Of a DNA stretch of 64,000 nucleotides, positions 1 to 11,216 are shown one piece after another. The stretch's first letter is position 1. Each line of letters opens with the position of its first letter. Position numbers and translations under genes: made by a program. The stretch comes from Druceiella hillmani. Its lineage: Eukaryota > Arthropoda > Insecta > Lepidoptera > Hepialidae. The DNA lies in the NCBI GenBank assembly GCA_039881145.1, contig JAYKKI010000027.1:19045001-19109000 (forward strand). Direction: 5' to 3'. The notes below the pieces were generated by a model, which was given only the letters and a program-made list of their open reading frames with translations, had not been told where the DNA came from and did not search any database.

Positions 1-131
1 CGCTTACCTGTAACCTTAAAGATACGCCAGAGATGTCTAACTTATATATATTTTTATTTTTTACTTACGACGGAACGGAGGAGGTATTTGCGTTTAGGAT
101 GAGGGGTTGTTTATTTGTTTGTGTGTGCAAT

Positions 132-505
132 CTAATGTTCCCATTTATCTCCAAAACGTTTTGACCGATTTAGATATGGTTTTCTGTAACATGTTTGAGA
201 TTCATTGGCAATGGTTTTTAGATAGTTGTTAAGGTGATAACTCACTAAGAGGCGCCGCAATAAACATTTTGTTACAAACGAATGTTCCCGTTTATCTCCC
301 AAACAGTTTGACTGATTTAGACACAATTTTCTGCGAAATATTTGGAACTAATAGGCAATGGTTCATAGATAAGTATTATGGCGTTAACTTACCAAGGGGT
401 GCTGCAACATTTTGTTGCAAACGAATGTTCCCATTTATGTCGGCAAACGAATGTTCCTATTTATGTTGACTAATCGGCAATGGTTCTTAGATAGGTGTTA
501 GTAAC
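132..505. repeat. Degenerate tandem repeat, ~145 bp period
   Basis: Two nearly full copies and one internally deleted copy of a ~145 bp unit start near 133, 281 and 423. Each opens with AATGTTCCC and TTTAT(C/G)TC, and each carries GGCAATGGTT followed by a TAGAT stretch. The first two share TTTTGACCGATTTAG-like text and end in CATTTTGTT(A/G)CAAACG. The short open frames here are by-products of the repeat. The family is not identified. Confidence 0.75.
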
Positions 506-1149
506 GTTTGATTGGAAGCTTATTATTAAGACTAATAATAAAAAGCAAAATTAAATTAAGCAAATTAATTTAAAAGCCTACGACAAATGGAAACATTTTA
601 ATCGAAATAGTATAAAATAATAAGCGGAACTAAAAATTTTGAAAAAGCCCACGGTCCATCCCACGGATTTTCTTGGGTTTGTAATTATATTTATAAGTTC
701 TTACTTTCTTTCAGAAGGGAGGGTTCTTAAAAAACATTATTTTATGGTTTTTCGTTTACAGTGACTACATCCGTCGTGGACTTATTAAACATTTTTAATT
801 TGCTTTTTATTACTTATCATACTATTTCAACCCTTAGTTTTAAGGGAATCGTCGCAGTGTTATAAAAATTTTGGGCAATGATATTTATTAATATGGCATT
901 TATGCAAGTGTCTCCATCTGCGGACCATGTATTTAATTTCTATATATTATGTATTTAATTTAATTCAAGTAAAAAAAATTTGAAAAAAGAGAACTAGTAA
1001 GGAATATTTATATTAAAAAAAAATTAAAAACATTATTAATGATCACTATTCTCGTTCTCCTTGGCAAAATAACACACCGAATTTCGATGTTTTTCAGCTT
1101 ACTTGAAATCGGTTAACAATTTACCACCTCATTTGTAATGATTTATATC
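506..1149. other. AT-rich stretch without recognised feature
   Basis: No open frame with coding character, no RNA gene and no clear repeat was seen. Homopolymer A and T runs dominate. Confidence 0.5.
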
Positions 1150-1340
1150 GCATTTACATGATAGTTAGCAAAGTGATTTGCTAGCTACTATGTAAATGCA
1201 ATTTGCTAACTACTACGTAAATGCAATTTGCCAACTATTATCTAAATTCAGTTTGCTAACTCCTATGTAAATGCAATTTACTAACTACTACATAAATGCA
1301 ATTTGCTAACTTCTGTGTAAATTCAATATCCTAACTACTC
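1150..1340. repeat. 25-bp minisatellite with an inverted first copy
   Basis: About 6.5 direct copies of a 25 bp unit (core GTAAATGCAATTTGCTAAC) run from about 1,176 to 1,340. Immediately upstream, at 1,151-1,172, one copy lies in the opposite orientation (CATTTACATGATAGTTAGCA), so the array starts with a fold-back. Confidence 0.85.
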
Positions 1341-2533
1341 GAAATTTCGAAAAATCGTTTTTATTAACCACTGTGTTTTCTTTTACAATTTAAAAGTATA
1401 ATAATTACAATAACTACTATCTTTTAAAGTCCCTATCGAAACTAATTACTTACATACCTTGGTTGCGGTTGACTGAAAGAAATTTCCCTTGTGACAATAA
1501 ATCTACCATACATACAAGTGTTACTTCAAAGTTAAATTGAACAAGTAATGGTTTTTGGCATCTTATTAAAACATTCCCGCTGAAATTCAACTTTATTGCA
1601 GATAAATAAACAATATTGCAATACGGACGTAATATCAGATAACATCGACTGTAGACTATGGAAAACTGTCTATTAACTTACAAACAAAGGTACAAGTCAA
1701 ATGCATTTTGTTTGTAAATTAGTATAAAAGTAAACATGGAATAAAAATAGTTAGTAATAAATAAGCAAATATAGTAAGCAGGTTAATAATATTAGATACG
1801 CAATTATCTAATTTTAGTTACTATTAGATTCTAATTATTATTACAAATTACATCTATTCAAACCATAAATTATCATCGACGTCAATTCTTTACAACTCCC
1901 ATAGAAAATTCATAAGAAACTTCTCTTAAAAAATAAAATAAACTGAAACGTATCATGTCAATGAGGGAAAATTTTAATTTTCCGTATTATAAATCTTCCA
2001 CTTTAATCTTACCCAAATTAAATTATCTCCCGCAAAATAATGAGTTCATTACGAAAAAACACTTTCAACATTTAGGAATAAAGTAGACATAAAGTCTCAA
2101 AACTCATTTATATTTGTATTGATGGATGCTGTACTAAATATAGGTACCACATATACTAATAACTGTGAGTACTTTGTTAGAATTCGGCTTATTTCTGCCG
2201 CCCATCTCTGAGACGAATATATTACCGATAGGCACGTTTTCTTTTATGACCTCCAAGTACTTTGGCGGCGGTACGTGCATTAAATATTAAGAAACGGCGA
2301 CACGAATAACTCAATCTAGAATAAAACTTCTTTGTTGTGATGTTGACGATAGAAACTCAATATTATAGGTATAAAAGAATATGCGCGTTGGTGTCATAAG
2401 TTGACTAGAAAAATTAGGCAAGGTACTTCAAAGCACTCCCTGTTAGTATTCCATAGAGCAGGAAGGAACTTTGGTAACTTAGTCATCTCCGTCCGTTAAT
2501 ACATACTTAGGCCTGTTCTTCTTTAATGGACAG
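1341..2533. other. AT-rich stretch without recognised feature
   Basis: No coding region, RNA gene or repeat could be supported. A slightly GC-richer patch at about 2,190-2,300 has no recognisable reading frame. Confidence 0.5.
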
Positions 2534-2563
2534 AAAACATCTACTTTTACAAGTAGATGTTTT
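2534..2563. repeat. Short perfect hairpin
   Basis: AAAACATCTACTT and its exact reverse complement are separated by a 4-base loop. It lies in non-coding AT-rich sequence; no function can be assigned. Confidence 0.8.
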
Positions 2564-2675
2564 ATATAATCATCTCTGCCCAACCAAAATGTGACAAAAA
2601 AAATCTATCGCCCTCCACAGAATTGGTTGTTAAAAAAACCCTTTACTTTTTGAAATTGAGGTTCCATGATTATTT

Positions 2676-2815
2676 TGAGCCATTTGTTTTTTAACCATTT
2701 GCTATTTTAAGTTACTCGTCATTTTTAAACTATTCTATAATTTTTGAGCCGTTCGTCATTTTAAATCAGTTGTCATTTTTAAGCCATTTATAATTTTTAA
2801 TTCGTTCGCAAAAAA
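2676..2815. repeat. Degenerate ~24-bp tandem repeat
   Basis: Five or six imperfect copies of a unit like GCCRTTYGTCATTTTTAA follow each other, for example at 2,680, 2,718, 2,748, 2,770 and 2,790. Spacing is irregular, as in an old minisatellite. Confidence 0.55.
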
Positions 2816-3918
2816 ATTGACTGTAACGCGCAATGTCCCACTCTTTCGAATTTTTAAGCATAATTTCGAAAAAATTTAAAAAATCAGGTACTTGCATTTG
2901 ATTACGTATTATTATTAGTATTATTTCGGTTAACTCACATCATTAATTTCAAAACATATTATAGAACTCCAGTTAATACATGTTCCAATACGTACTTAAC
3001 CGATTTTCTCTTGCTACGTTGATTACCCTCATTTCTCCTCATTCGTGACAATACAGAAGGAAAAAGAAGTTATAAAAAAATCAAATAATAAAAATGTTAT
3101 TCCCATAAAGTAGAATCAACCCTGCTATAAAACGCAATGGATTTAATTTTAATGTAATGTGGTCCGTGAGTACTATGAATATCTAATTTAAAAATTGTAT
3201 TGCTTATAGCACACAGCATATTATGCTTGATAATATGAACTAATTTGTTACCAGACCGATCTCCTAATAATGATGCAAATTTCAATCAAGGAATATAAAT
3301 TTCTATGTAATTAATACGATCTATTAAAATTAAATGTGGAGAGGAGTCTACTATTAGGACTCTTAATCACAAGTCTACTCTGACTCCAAATTTTTTACTT
3401 TGTAGTTCAATTTTTCAATGTTTTTTTAAAATTTTTTATTTGAGTTAACGTCAATTAAATTTCTCCTTTTTTAAGAAAAAATTCTCCTTTTTTCATCAAG
3501 TAAAAAACTACTTACAAAGGCAAAACTTTTAACGAGAGGTTCCATCTTCCATTAACCTATTTCGGTAATTTTTAAAATGTCTTCTCCAATTGACGTAATC
3601 GTATATTAAATTTTTCTGCAAAGAGAAAGTGACAATAAATCTTTAAATTATTATTTTTATAAAAGTTAAATAAAACTGTTCCCAAAAAGATAACTGACTT
3701 TTGTGAGTTAGGCAATTTTGCAACTATTTTATGAAAATATACTCTTAGACAGAATTTATGCTTAAGACAGAACTTAAGTCTAATCAATAAATTCGGCACA
3801 TTTTAGATTTTGCTCAAACTTAGCGAGAATCTTCTTTCGAGTCTCAAACATCATTTAATTTTCCAACATCATTTAATATTCATGTGTGGTAATCTTCGCT
3901 TACCCCGAAAAAAATATT
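2816..3918. other. AT-rich stretch without recognised feature
   Basis: Two short minus-strand open frames (3,097-3,285 and 3,572-3,799) have lysine/phenylalanine/isoleucine-rich composition expected of translated AT-rich DNA and show no domain. I see nothing else. Confidence 0.5.
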
Positions 3919-6636
3919 TAAAAAACATCATTTATATACTTTAATATTTTTGGCTGTAAAATTTTCTTACTAAAGGTAAGAATGACGTTTTAAAGCTGAA
4001 GCATAGTAGTTTTGTGTATATAATTTAAATTCACACAATTAATATGCCTAAAAAATAGTACGTTGCTAAAAATGTGTACATTTTACTGATTTTTTGCCAT
4101 TTTCAACTGGCTCGACGGTCTCCACTGTCCAATGTAAACAGCTAACATCGTAGAAGATATAAAACCTTGACCTGTTGAGCCTATTTAAAAAAAAATCTGA
4201 GCATGAAATTTTGAAAAATCGCCTTGTTTAGGCTATTGTGTTAATATGTTGTTTACGAGATAGAAATATGTAAATTACATGATATTTAGTCCCTATTTTC
4301 AAAAATACAATGTGTTCGGTTTTATTATTTTTGACGTGATAACGTCTTATAAATCGATTAACACCGGCTGCACGCATGAAAAAGTGTCACGTTCCGCCTG
4401 AGCCTGAGCGTGCAAGCGAGAGTGCGGAACAAGTGATAGAGAGGCACGATCGGCCCAAACGTCGGAATTTATCTCTCTTCTCGCGTGACGTCAGAGCTAG
4501 CAGTTCGAATAGTTCTGCTAACAAGTGTAAATAAATGTTAATTTATCGAAAAAATTGTAATTTTCAATTAACCCCTTCTTTGTATTATACAAAATAATAA
4601 TAGTTCAGTGATAATAATTCAATTTAATTCATAAAAGTATGCAATTTTTCATCAATGTTTCTTTATGACGTTATTACGTAAAACTATCGTCCGTAAACCG
4701 ACTTTACAGACAACAATTTTTTTTTTCTTTTGTACGTGTACGGATGGTTTAAAAGTAAAAAAGTATAGTTATTTATTTATTTGTAAAATAAACTTAAACA
4801 ATTTACGTTTTGAAAAATAATACTGTTAATTAATAATATCAAAGCGCCAATGCGTTACGACTGTTTTAACAATGATATCAACGTTAGAATATGAGCGTTC
4901 TTGTAATTTATCAGACGATCGTCAAAATCTATTTATAATATCTATAATGATTTACCTATTAACGAAAGAAAACATAATTACTTTACAAACATAAAGATTA
5001 TAGATAAAGATATATAATATTCTATAAAAATGATGGGTTTAATTGGAACGGATTTGTTTAAAAAAATCAACAATTACCAACGTTAAAAGGCGTGTTTACA
5101 TTTTTGAGCTTACTCCAAACTCGGGGAATGTGTAGTATAATAGTTTTGATATATAAAAATAGACCAATCATCGTCTATAGTTCATGTTAATCACTTTTTA
5201 TTTGTGTCATTTATTTATTTCATACAAATCGGTTTTTGCAACTCATTTCTCGCCAAAATCGCTAGAGTTCCCCTATTGTGTGAAAGATTCATTCCAAACA
5301 ATTACACCTTAATTTTAAATGCAAAAAAGCACTAAAATTATCATTTCTTTTACTTTAACTTGAATAGAAAATAGCTTAGATTGGCGCAACAGTAAAAGAG
5401 AAAAAAAATATTTGGTCAAAAAAATACAGTCTCTATCTGCCTCTATCTTCTATATAAGTTGCACGTTACAACACATCGACTAGTTATTATGGATCAAAAC
5501 GCGCTCGTTTTTGGTGGTGTGTACCGCCCACTTTTAATAACAATATTTTGCGATCTCGACTATCAATGTCATTATAGTCAGAAGGACCTTTCATAACCAA
5601 AGTAAACAAATTTATCTGTTTGAAATATTTTGTTTCTAATGAAATTCCTTCCATACAATTTTTTATATATGGACTCTAGATGTTCAAGCTGCAACATTTT
5701 TATAAAAGAGATTCATAAATATTGACATAATCAAAGATACGAGAACGCATAACAGTTTTGTTCCTACCTCTCACTATCAATTAAAAGCCAAAAATATTCA
5801 GCTTCTGATAATTCTGAAATTGTCGATGTCGTAAAACCCAAAACTAAGTTTTCAAAAAAAATGTGTAATTTTATAATTTACAATATTATTTTTCCCACCA
5901 TATACTGCTCACTGAGTTAATTTTAATGTTATAATATTCATAATTACATAAAAATAAATTATATATTTTCACGTTTAAAATTATCCTTATTCTTAATTTT
6001 ATTCTTATCGACTCACAAAAACATAAGAAAAAAAATAAGATTAATATATTAAATTACAATGCAAATTTAATACGGAATTCTGTAAGAATTTCCACATCCA
6101 AAATAATCAAATAAAATAATATTATTTACGCTAGGAAATAAACTGTTTCTTCTTTAAACCACCCGTGAATGAACAAAAGATTAAAATAATAAAAAGATTG
6201 TAGATTTTTGAAGTTCATGGTAAGGACTAAATATCATAAAAGTTTCCATGTTTTTATCTCGTAGCCAACACATTAATATTATGGCGTAAACAATGCGGTA
6301 ATTCAAAATTTCAAACACAGATTATTTTTATAAAGAATGAACCCAACAAGTCAGTAATAGATTTTATTTCATATAGGATATGTGTACTTGATTTCTGAGC
6401 TATATATTAGCTATTTACATTGGACAATCGAGGCACTGAAGCAAATTAAAAATGTCGAAAAATCAGTAAAATACACGTATTATTTTTCAGGGGTATTAAT
6501 TGCTGGAATTTAAAGTTTATATGCAAAAACTACTGACCATCAACTTTAATATTTTATCATGAATATGTAGTTTATTTTATTAAAAAAAATTTAATACCTA
6601 AAAATACTAAAGCATAAAATTAACTTTTTTTAATGC
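3919..6636. mobile_element. ~2.7 kb element with long diverged terminal inverted repeats
   Basis: The left arm (about 3,920-4,305) and the reverse complement of the right arm (about 6,205-6,635) align over ~400 bp with many substitutions and small indels. Shared anchors include ACTTTAATATTTTT/GCTTTAGTATTTTT, TTTTACTGATTTTT, TGTCCAATGTAAA, TGAAATTTTGAA and GATATTTAGTCC. The ~1.9 kb interior has no open frame encoding a transposase or other recognisable product. The layout fits a non-autonomous fold-back or long-TIR DNA element. Target-site duplications could not be identified because the outer ends have decayed. The right end lies only ~55 bp from the start of the 20 kb duplication. Confidence 0.7.
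4365..4515. other. GC-rich island inside the long-TIR element
   Basis: A ~150 bp patch with clearly higher GC than its surroundings contains CACGTTCCGCC, GAGTGCGGAACAAG and CGTGACGTCA. It contains no open frame of note. It may be a conserved repeat core or a former regulatory segment; the family is not recognised. Confidence 0.4.
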
Positions 6637-6687
6637 TTTAATTCAAGTAAGTGATGACTGGCCCATGCAAAAATGAAATGACGCTGA

Positions 6688-6741
6688 GTTTCCTGCTTTG
6701 GGACCCTAAAGAATATTCTTTACGGTCCCAAAGGAGGAAAC
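6688..6741. repeat. 54-bp near-perfect palindrome at the duplication edge
   Basis: Two 27 bp half-sites match at 25 of 27 positions when one is reverse-complemented (GTTTCCTGCTTTGGGACC against its mirror), centred on AAAGAATATTCTTT with no loop. It spans the left edge of unit 1 of the large duplication. In unit 2 the corresponding site (26,894-26,939) has lost the outer part of its left half. Confidence 0.9.
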
Positions 6742-6928
6742 AGAATTATGGCTTGCATAGTTAGAAATAGCACAGCTAAAAATGGTGCAGCAACGAAATT
6801 TTTTTTGATGATTTCATATGAAATGACTGACATCGTTAGCTATGCTACGATATTTGTTGTAATTTTGAATCGTTATGAAAGTTACCTGACAAGTAAAACT
6901 AAAGAATAAAATATCCAATTGCATCAAA

Positions 6929-7100
6929 CTACACTTTCTCATATATCCTATAATAGTATTCGATATCTCCCTCCTGTTGCTTTTCTTCCGGCACTCTATG
7001 CTTCTCCTTTCCATGATCTATCAACAATTTAAAATCATCAGACATTTTGGGGAAGAATGTGTCACATTCGAAGGATTTTTTTATATCGGTCAGATAAACA
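6929..7100 (-). CDS. Dhfr: Dihydrofolate reductase, terminal exon only (copy 1)
   Basis: The 56 codons before the stop match the C-terminal part of dihydrofolate reductase, the NADPH-dependent enzyme that makes tetrahydrofolate. The order is YLTDIKKSFECDTFFP, a variable loop, then EEKQQEGDIEYYYRIYEK, corresponding to the family pattern YLT..F.CDTFFP...QEE.G..Y....YEK. The exon is preceded on the minus strand by a usable 3' splice site (GTTGTTACAG, ending at 7,101) and is 172 nt long, starting with one base of a split codon. The frame has no internal stop. The catalytic N-terminal half and the glycine-rich NADPH-binding segment were not found upstream in this unit. It is therefore either the last exon of a gene with distant exons or a duplicated fragment. 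The identification is firm; function is not. Confidence 0.75.
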
Positions 7101-7889
7101 CTGTAACAACTTGGATGATAAAAATAACATAACAAAATTTCATATGAAGTTTCAATTGTTACTTAATTCGTAATGATCCTATCCTTACTCAAACCATAAA
7201 GTATTAATATAGATCTAACAATAAACCTCTCCCAAGTCTTATTGATAAATTTTTGCTAAATCACTATATTAAAAACATTAACAAAAATTCCTTAGAAGAT
7301 TATCACAGGCCACGCCAGAAATAAATCCCTTCACCAGTACGCGAAGCCAATTTTAAACCGATTGTAATGTAATTAAGCATATTTGAATTCTCATATGGTC
7401 TTTTCTACTTACTTATAAGTATATTATACACAGGTGACAACAGCACCATTTGTATATTAAGCATGAAAACTTTATCTGTTTTATGTGGATACTTTATTTG
7501 GTTTTACTCATATCTGTCGCTAGCATGACATGTCGCTTCTGAGTAACGTAAGGTGTTAATTGTAAGACATCTTGCGATGTTACTGTGCATGCAACTAAGG
7601 TATAAGAGTTAGTGGCAATTAATACATATTTGGATTATATACAAAGTTGCTCAAATTTATATTGGTAATTTTAACGCTCCATTAATATTGGAAAGCTTCG
7701 GCATAAATCAATATCACATTTGTATTATTTTTAAAGATATTACGGTACTCATACCTACAAGGAAAAATTCATTCCTTACAAAAAGACCGTATTGATCATT
7801 TCAGTTTTTTCTTAATGCCATATATAGCCTATATTTTCCGCAATACATAAATTACGAAGAAACTAAAATTGCAATTCCAATAAGGCTAC
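7101..7889. other. Non-coding stretch between DHFR exon and repeat module
   Basis: AT-rich sequence conserved between both duplication units with scattered substitutions and no coding pattern. If the DHFR exon belongs to a gene, this is intron sequence. Confidence 0.45.
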
Positions 7890-8170
7890 CATAAATTCTC
7901 TAGATGTCACTGTGTAAGTAACAGTGGGCTTTTTCCCTGTAACTCCTGTAAGAGTAATGAGCGCCCATCCATCTTGTCATATTCACGTCGAGAACAACAT
8001 TCGATAACGCGTAGTACGGACGAGATTGAAGCAAAACTTTGCCTCTATTTATTCGAGCGGACACTCCTTTTTCTGTAATGTCATTTGAATAAAACGTACG
8101 AGGAAAATTTAGTATTAAATTACATTTTCGTTTCAAATGAAGAATGACGTGTCACAAACACATTCTGTTG
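7890..8170 (-). repeat. Unclassified ~250-bp module, copy A1
   Basis: This is one of four related segments in the window (with 18,650-18,935, 22,690-22,935 and 48,280-48,560). Read on the minus strand the shared landmarks in order are GTGACACGTCATT, TTCAAATGACATTACAG, GTTGTTCTCGACGTGAATAT, GACAAGATGGATGGGCGCTC and TACAGGAGTTAC. One frame reads LDVNMTRWM.AHYSYRSY and stays open here, and similar residues recur in the other copies. However, the copies differ by indels that are not multiples of three, which argues for a repeat family rather than a gene family. Confidence 0.7.
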
Positions 8171-8414
8171 AATACGTTTAGCGGAATCATTTGCAACATT
8201 TTTTTAAATTAAATTTACCATCCAAACATTCGAAATACATTTTGTTTCATGCTTTTTTATTAATTCAATCGTGTATGAGAAAATTGTGGTAATTTATTTA
8301 TTTTGTATCTCGTTTCAACTTAATATATGGATAATATTGAAAACAAACCGCTAGAATGAATATCAAATTTGCTTAAACTCTATCAACAATTATTTTATTG
8401 ATTGATATTGATAG

Positions 8415-8880
8415 CTAATTCTCCTTTCTTCCGTGGCTGGTGACCGGTGGAGGAAGACACTTTCTTAGCCAATAATTTGCTTTATATGCCGCATAGTTCA
8501 TTTTTATTGACGATCTTCTTTTATTATTGGTAATGTTTAGAAACAGTTTTAACTTGTCCGAGAACAAAACGTTGATTCTAGATGTTTTCCCTAATGTGAC
8601 AGTCCATGTCTTCTTTGATGCCATGCGCTGATTTTTTTTTGTGGTCGATCTTTTCCAACAGAGAAGCTTGTATGATAAACGATCCTATTTCATTCCACAA
8701 AAGTAACCACATAAATAGAGTCGCCATATTTGGATTAGTTAAGCTGTTGTTGGCTGATTCTCATAATCCAATCTAATTTTTTCATTCCAGATACGATAGC
8801 AACGCGCCAAGGATTTGTCTTAAAAACCTTGAGTTTTTCCAAACTCCACCTCAGCAACATCTAGATTTTAGATCCTTGAA
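8415..8880 (-). pseudogene. Decayed 3' end of a non-LTR retrotransposon reverse transcriptase (copy 1)
   Basis: Pieces of the C-terminal region of RTE/CR1-type reverse transcriptases can be read on the minus strand across two frames. Near 8,840-8,770 is a stretch resembling the zinc-finger-like segment (SLARCYRIWNEKI against the family pattern CLR.I..I.W...I). Near 8,660-8,560 is KRSTTKKNQRMASKKTW, resembling the family motif with a basic run followed by RGRPK.TWRR. At least one frameshift and several stops separate the pieces. The segment is duplicated with unit 2, so insertion predates the duplication. The assignment rests on weak residue patterns. Confidence 0.45.
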
Positions 8881-8995
8881 AAAGGACGTGTAGAATAAAT
8901 GCTCAAAGTAGGCGGATTTAGTCATAAAAGAAGTGTTTCCTAGCTGGCAAAAATATCAGCTGGAATCTATAAATATTTGTTAATCAACCAAACTA

Positions 8996-9002
<7 letters not shown>

Positions 9003-9049
<47 letters not shown>
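9003..9049. repeat. (TA)n microsatellite
   Basis: About 23 TA dinucleotides. The unit 2 counterpart at 29,285-29,358 is longer. Confidence 0.95.
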
Positions 9050-9052
<3 letters not shown>

Positions 9053-10486
9053 ATAAAATTAAAATAATGCAATTAAAAAAGAGAAAGTTTTCCGATAACT
9101 TTGAACGCGTGAATTGGCGACAAGCTCTGGATATTAGAATTCAACATATCCCACGTAAGTACGTTAAAAAAATCGGTTTTGGCTAAGATCACAATGTAGA
9201 AATGAAAATTATAGCAACAAATATAATCGTATTGTAGCTGTTGAATGTTTCGAATGATTGTCTATTACTATGATGAATGACTATTTATGTATTCACGAAG
9301 ATATGTGAAAAAACCAAGACAATACAATACATACAAATGATCATATTCTATCGACTTTCATACCAAATAATATCACAATAAATGTGATATATTTATGCAT
9401 AATATTTTGCTCAATGAATTTATTAAATTACATACAAAATACATTACATTTATATAAAGAGAAAACCTACTTGTTCTCTATAAACCTGGACTTTGTGTGC
9501 TGAGAAATAATACTTTAAAAAATTAAATCAAAGAAGTAAAAACACGAGCATCGAGATTCAAAATAAAACTTCCGTCGCGTTACCTACCTACCTACCTATC
9601 GAGTAATACATTCAGGAAATTTTATTTTAAAATCTATAAGGGATATCATTATTATGAATCAGAATAGTAAGAAGATTTTCATAGCTAAATGCAAGGCTAT
9701 AAAAACTTCTGAGTTTGAAAATTCATCCCTAAGATACTTCGAGTTACAAAAATATTCCGGAACATTAAGATAAGAAAGAATATAGATTAGATGGAAATAT
9801 AGTAAGCATATGTTAGTGAAGTGTTAAAAGTACAACTAACAGCATTAAACCCAATATCTCTAATGGGCTTAAGAGGAGAAGAGCATTGATACCATTAAAA
9901 ATTAATTAAATTTCATCATCCGTTAATAATGTTAAACACAACAGATTTCAATACATAAACGACTCTCATTTCGTAGCCCGCAATTTATAAAAAAAATATT
10001 ATTCATTAAATGTTTAACTGTCACGAATCTTTCCAAGATTATTTCTCCATCAAGATTGCTAAGAAATATTTAGGTACAAGTAGTAATACTTTATTAGTAA
10101 AAATGTTAATTAGACATTGGTGGTATCAAAAATTTCACGGGCCAAGAAAAAGTAAACTATATCAAATATCTAGTTATTCTTCTAAGCAAAAATAGATAAA
10201 AAATTTGAAAATAAAAGAAATGAAATAGTAATATTATATAAGTCTTGATTTAAGCTAGATAGATAAAAACATATTTTTTGCGTGTTTCTTTAGTTACGCG
10301 ACACTTCAAGTGTCTCAATCATCATATGGCTATGTTAGTAAAAAACTAAATAAAAAACTCAACCTGCGATCAACATAACGGTATATATAAATAAATTTAC
10401 TGTCAGCGCGAGTCAATTTCCATCGTTTAGTGCGAAATAATTACGGTTGAAACAAGATAAATAGATAAATTTAAAAAATTTATAAA
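9050..10486. other. Unit 1 sequence without recognised gene
   Basis: This stretch is conserved in unit 2 apart from a ~235 bp extra segment there. It contains a short (ACCT)n run at about 9,580-9,600. The open frames on either strand show no domain. Confidence 0.5.
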
Positions 10487-10502
10487 TAATATATATATAT
10501 AC

Positions 10503-10574
<72 letters not shown>
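10487..10574. repeat. Compound (TA)n(TG)n(TA)n microsatellite
   Basis: TA repeats flank a TG tract of about 11 units and a second short TG tract. Unit 2 has a different length and composition at 31,099-31,197, so the tract has changed since duplication. Confidence 0.95.
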
Positions 10575-11216
10575 GTTGCATCATTCTGATGAAATGTTAA
10601 TTGAAAAATAAATTAATAGGGCACATTGAAAATTGGAATTATATTTTTAGTCATTTTTTAAAAAAAATCGCTTTCATGTAAAACCCATCATTAAAAATAG
10701 TTATATATTTCAGAAAAAAGGGGAATCAGCATGCAAACATACATATAACATAAATTCATGTTATATAAGTTTTAACAGACAATGTCGATAAATTAATTAA
10801 GCAATAGATGACATATGTAACGTAAACTCCACAAACGCATACATTTTTACAATAAAATAAATAATCCATAGTGATTCGCACTTCGTTGACCAATCAATTA
10901 TCAAGATATTAATCTATAAATGATAATATCACCACATGTTCACAATCCATTTACCATCTCATTAATTTTTGTCGATAATCATCTCTCATAGTGAATAATC
11001 TAATGTGACAAGCAATATTGTCGTCGAGAATTGAAAAATCGTTCGCAGTATTCCTGAATAAGATATAACTAACCAATAACATAAGTAAAATCATTTGAAG
11101 CAGATATAAACAATCCTCTCATTTTTCTGTCTATCACCGTATATAGTACGTGGATGCATTGAGGTATTAAATATAAAAACAGAAAAGATATATTTAAAAG
11201 TGACCGTAACAAATTA

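Noticed and set aside
7890..8170. Module A read as an internal coding exon of a host gene.
   Set aside because: The four loci differ by indels that are not multiples of three, lie in both orientations, and the unit 2 copy is frameshifted.
8415..8624. First considered as an N-terminal DHFR exon upstream of the terminal exon.
   Set aside because: The residues fit the basic C-terminal region of non-LTR reverse transcriptases better, and no GNLPW-type or NADPH-binding motif could be read in any frame.
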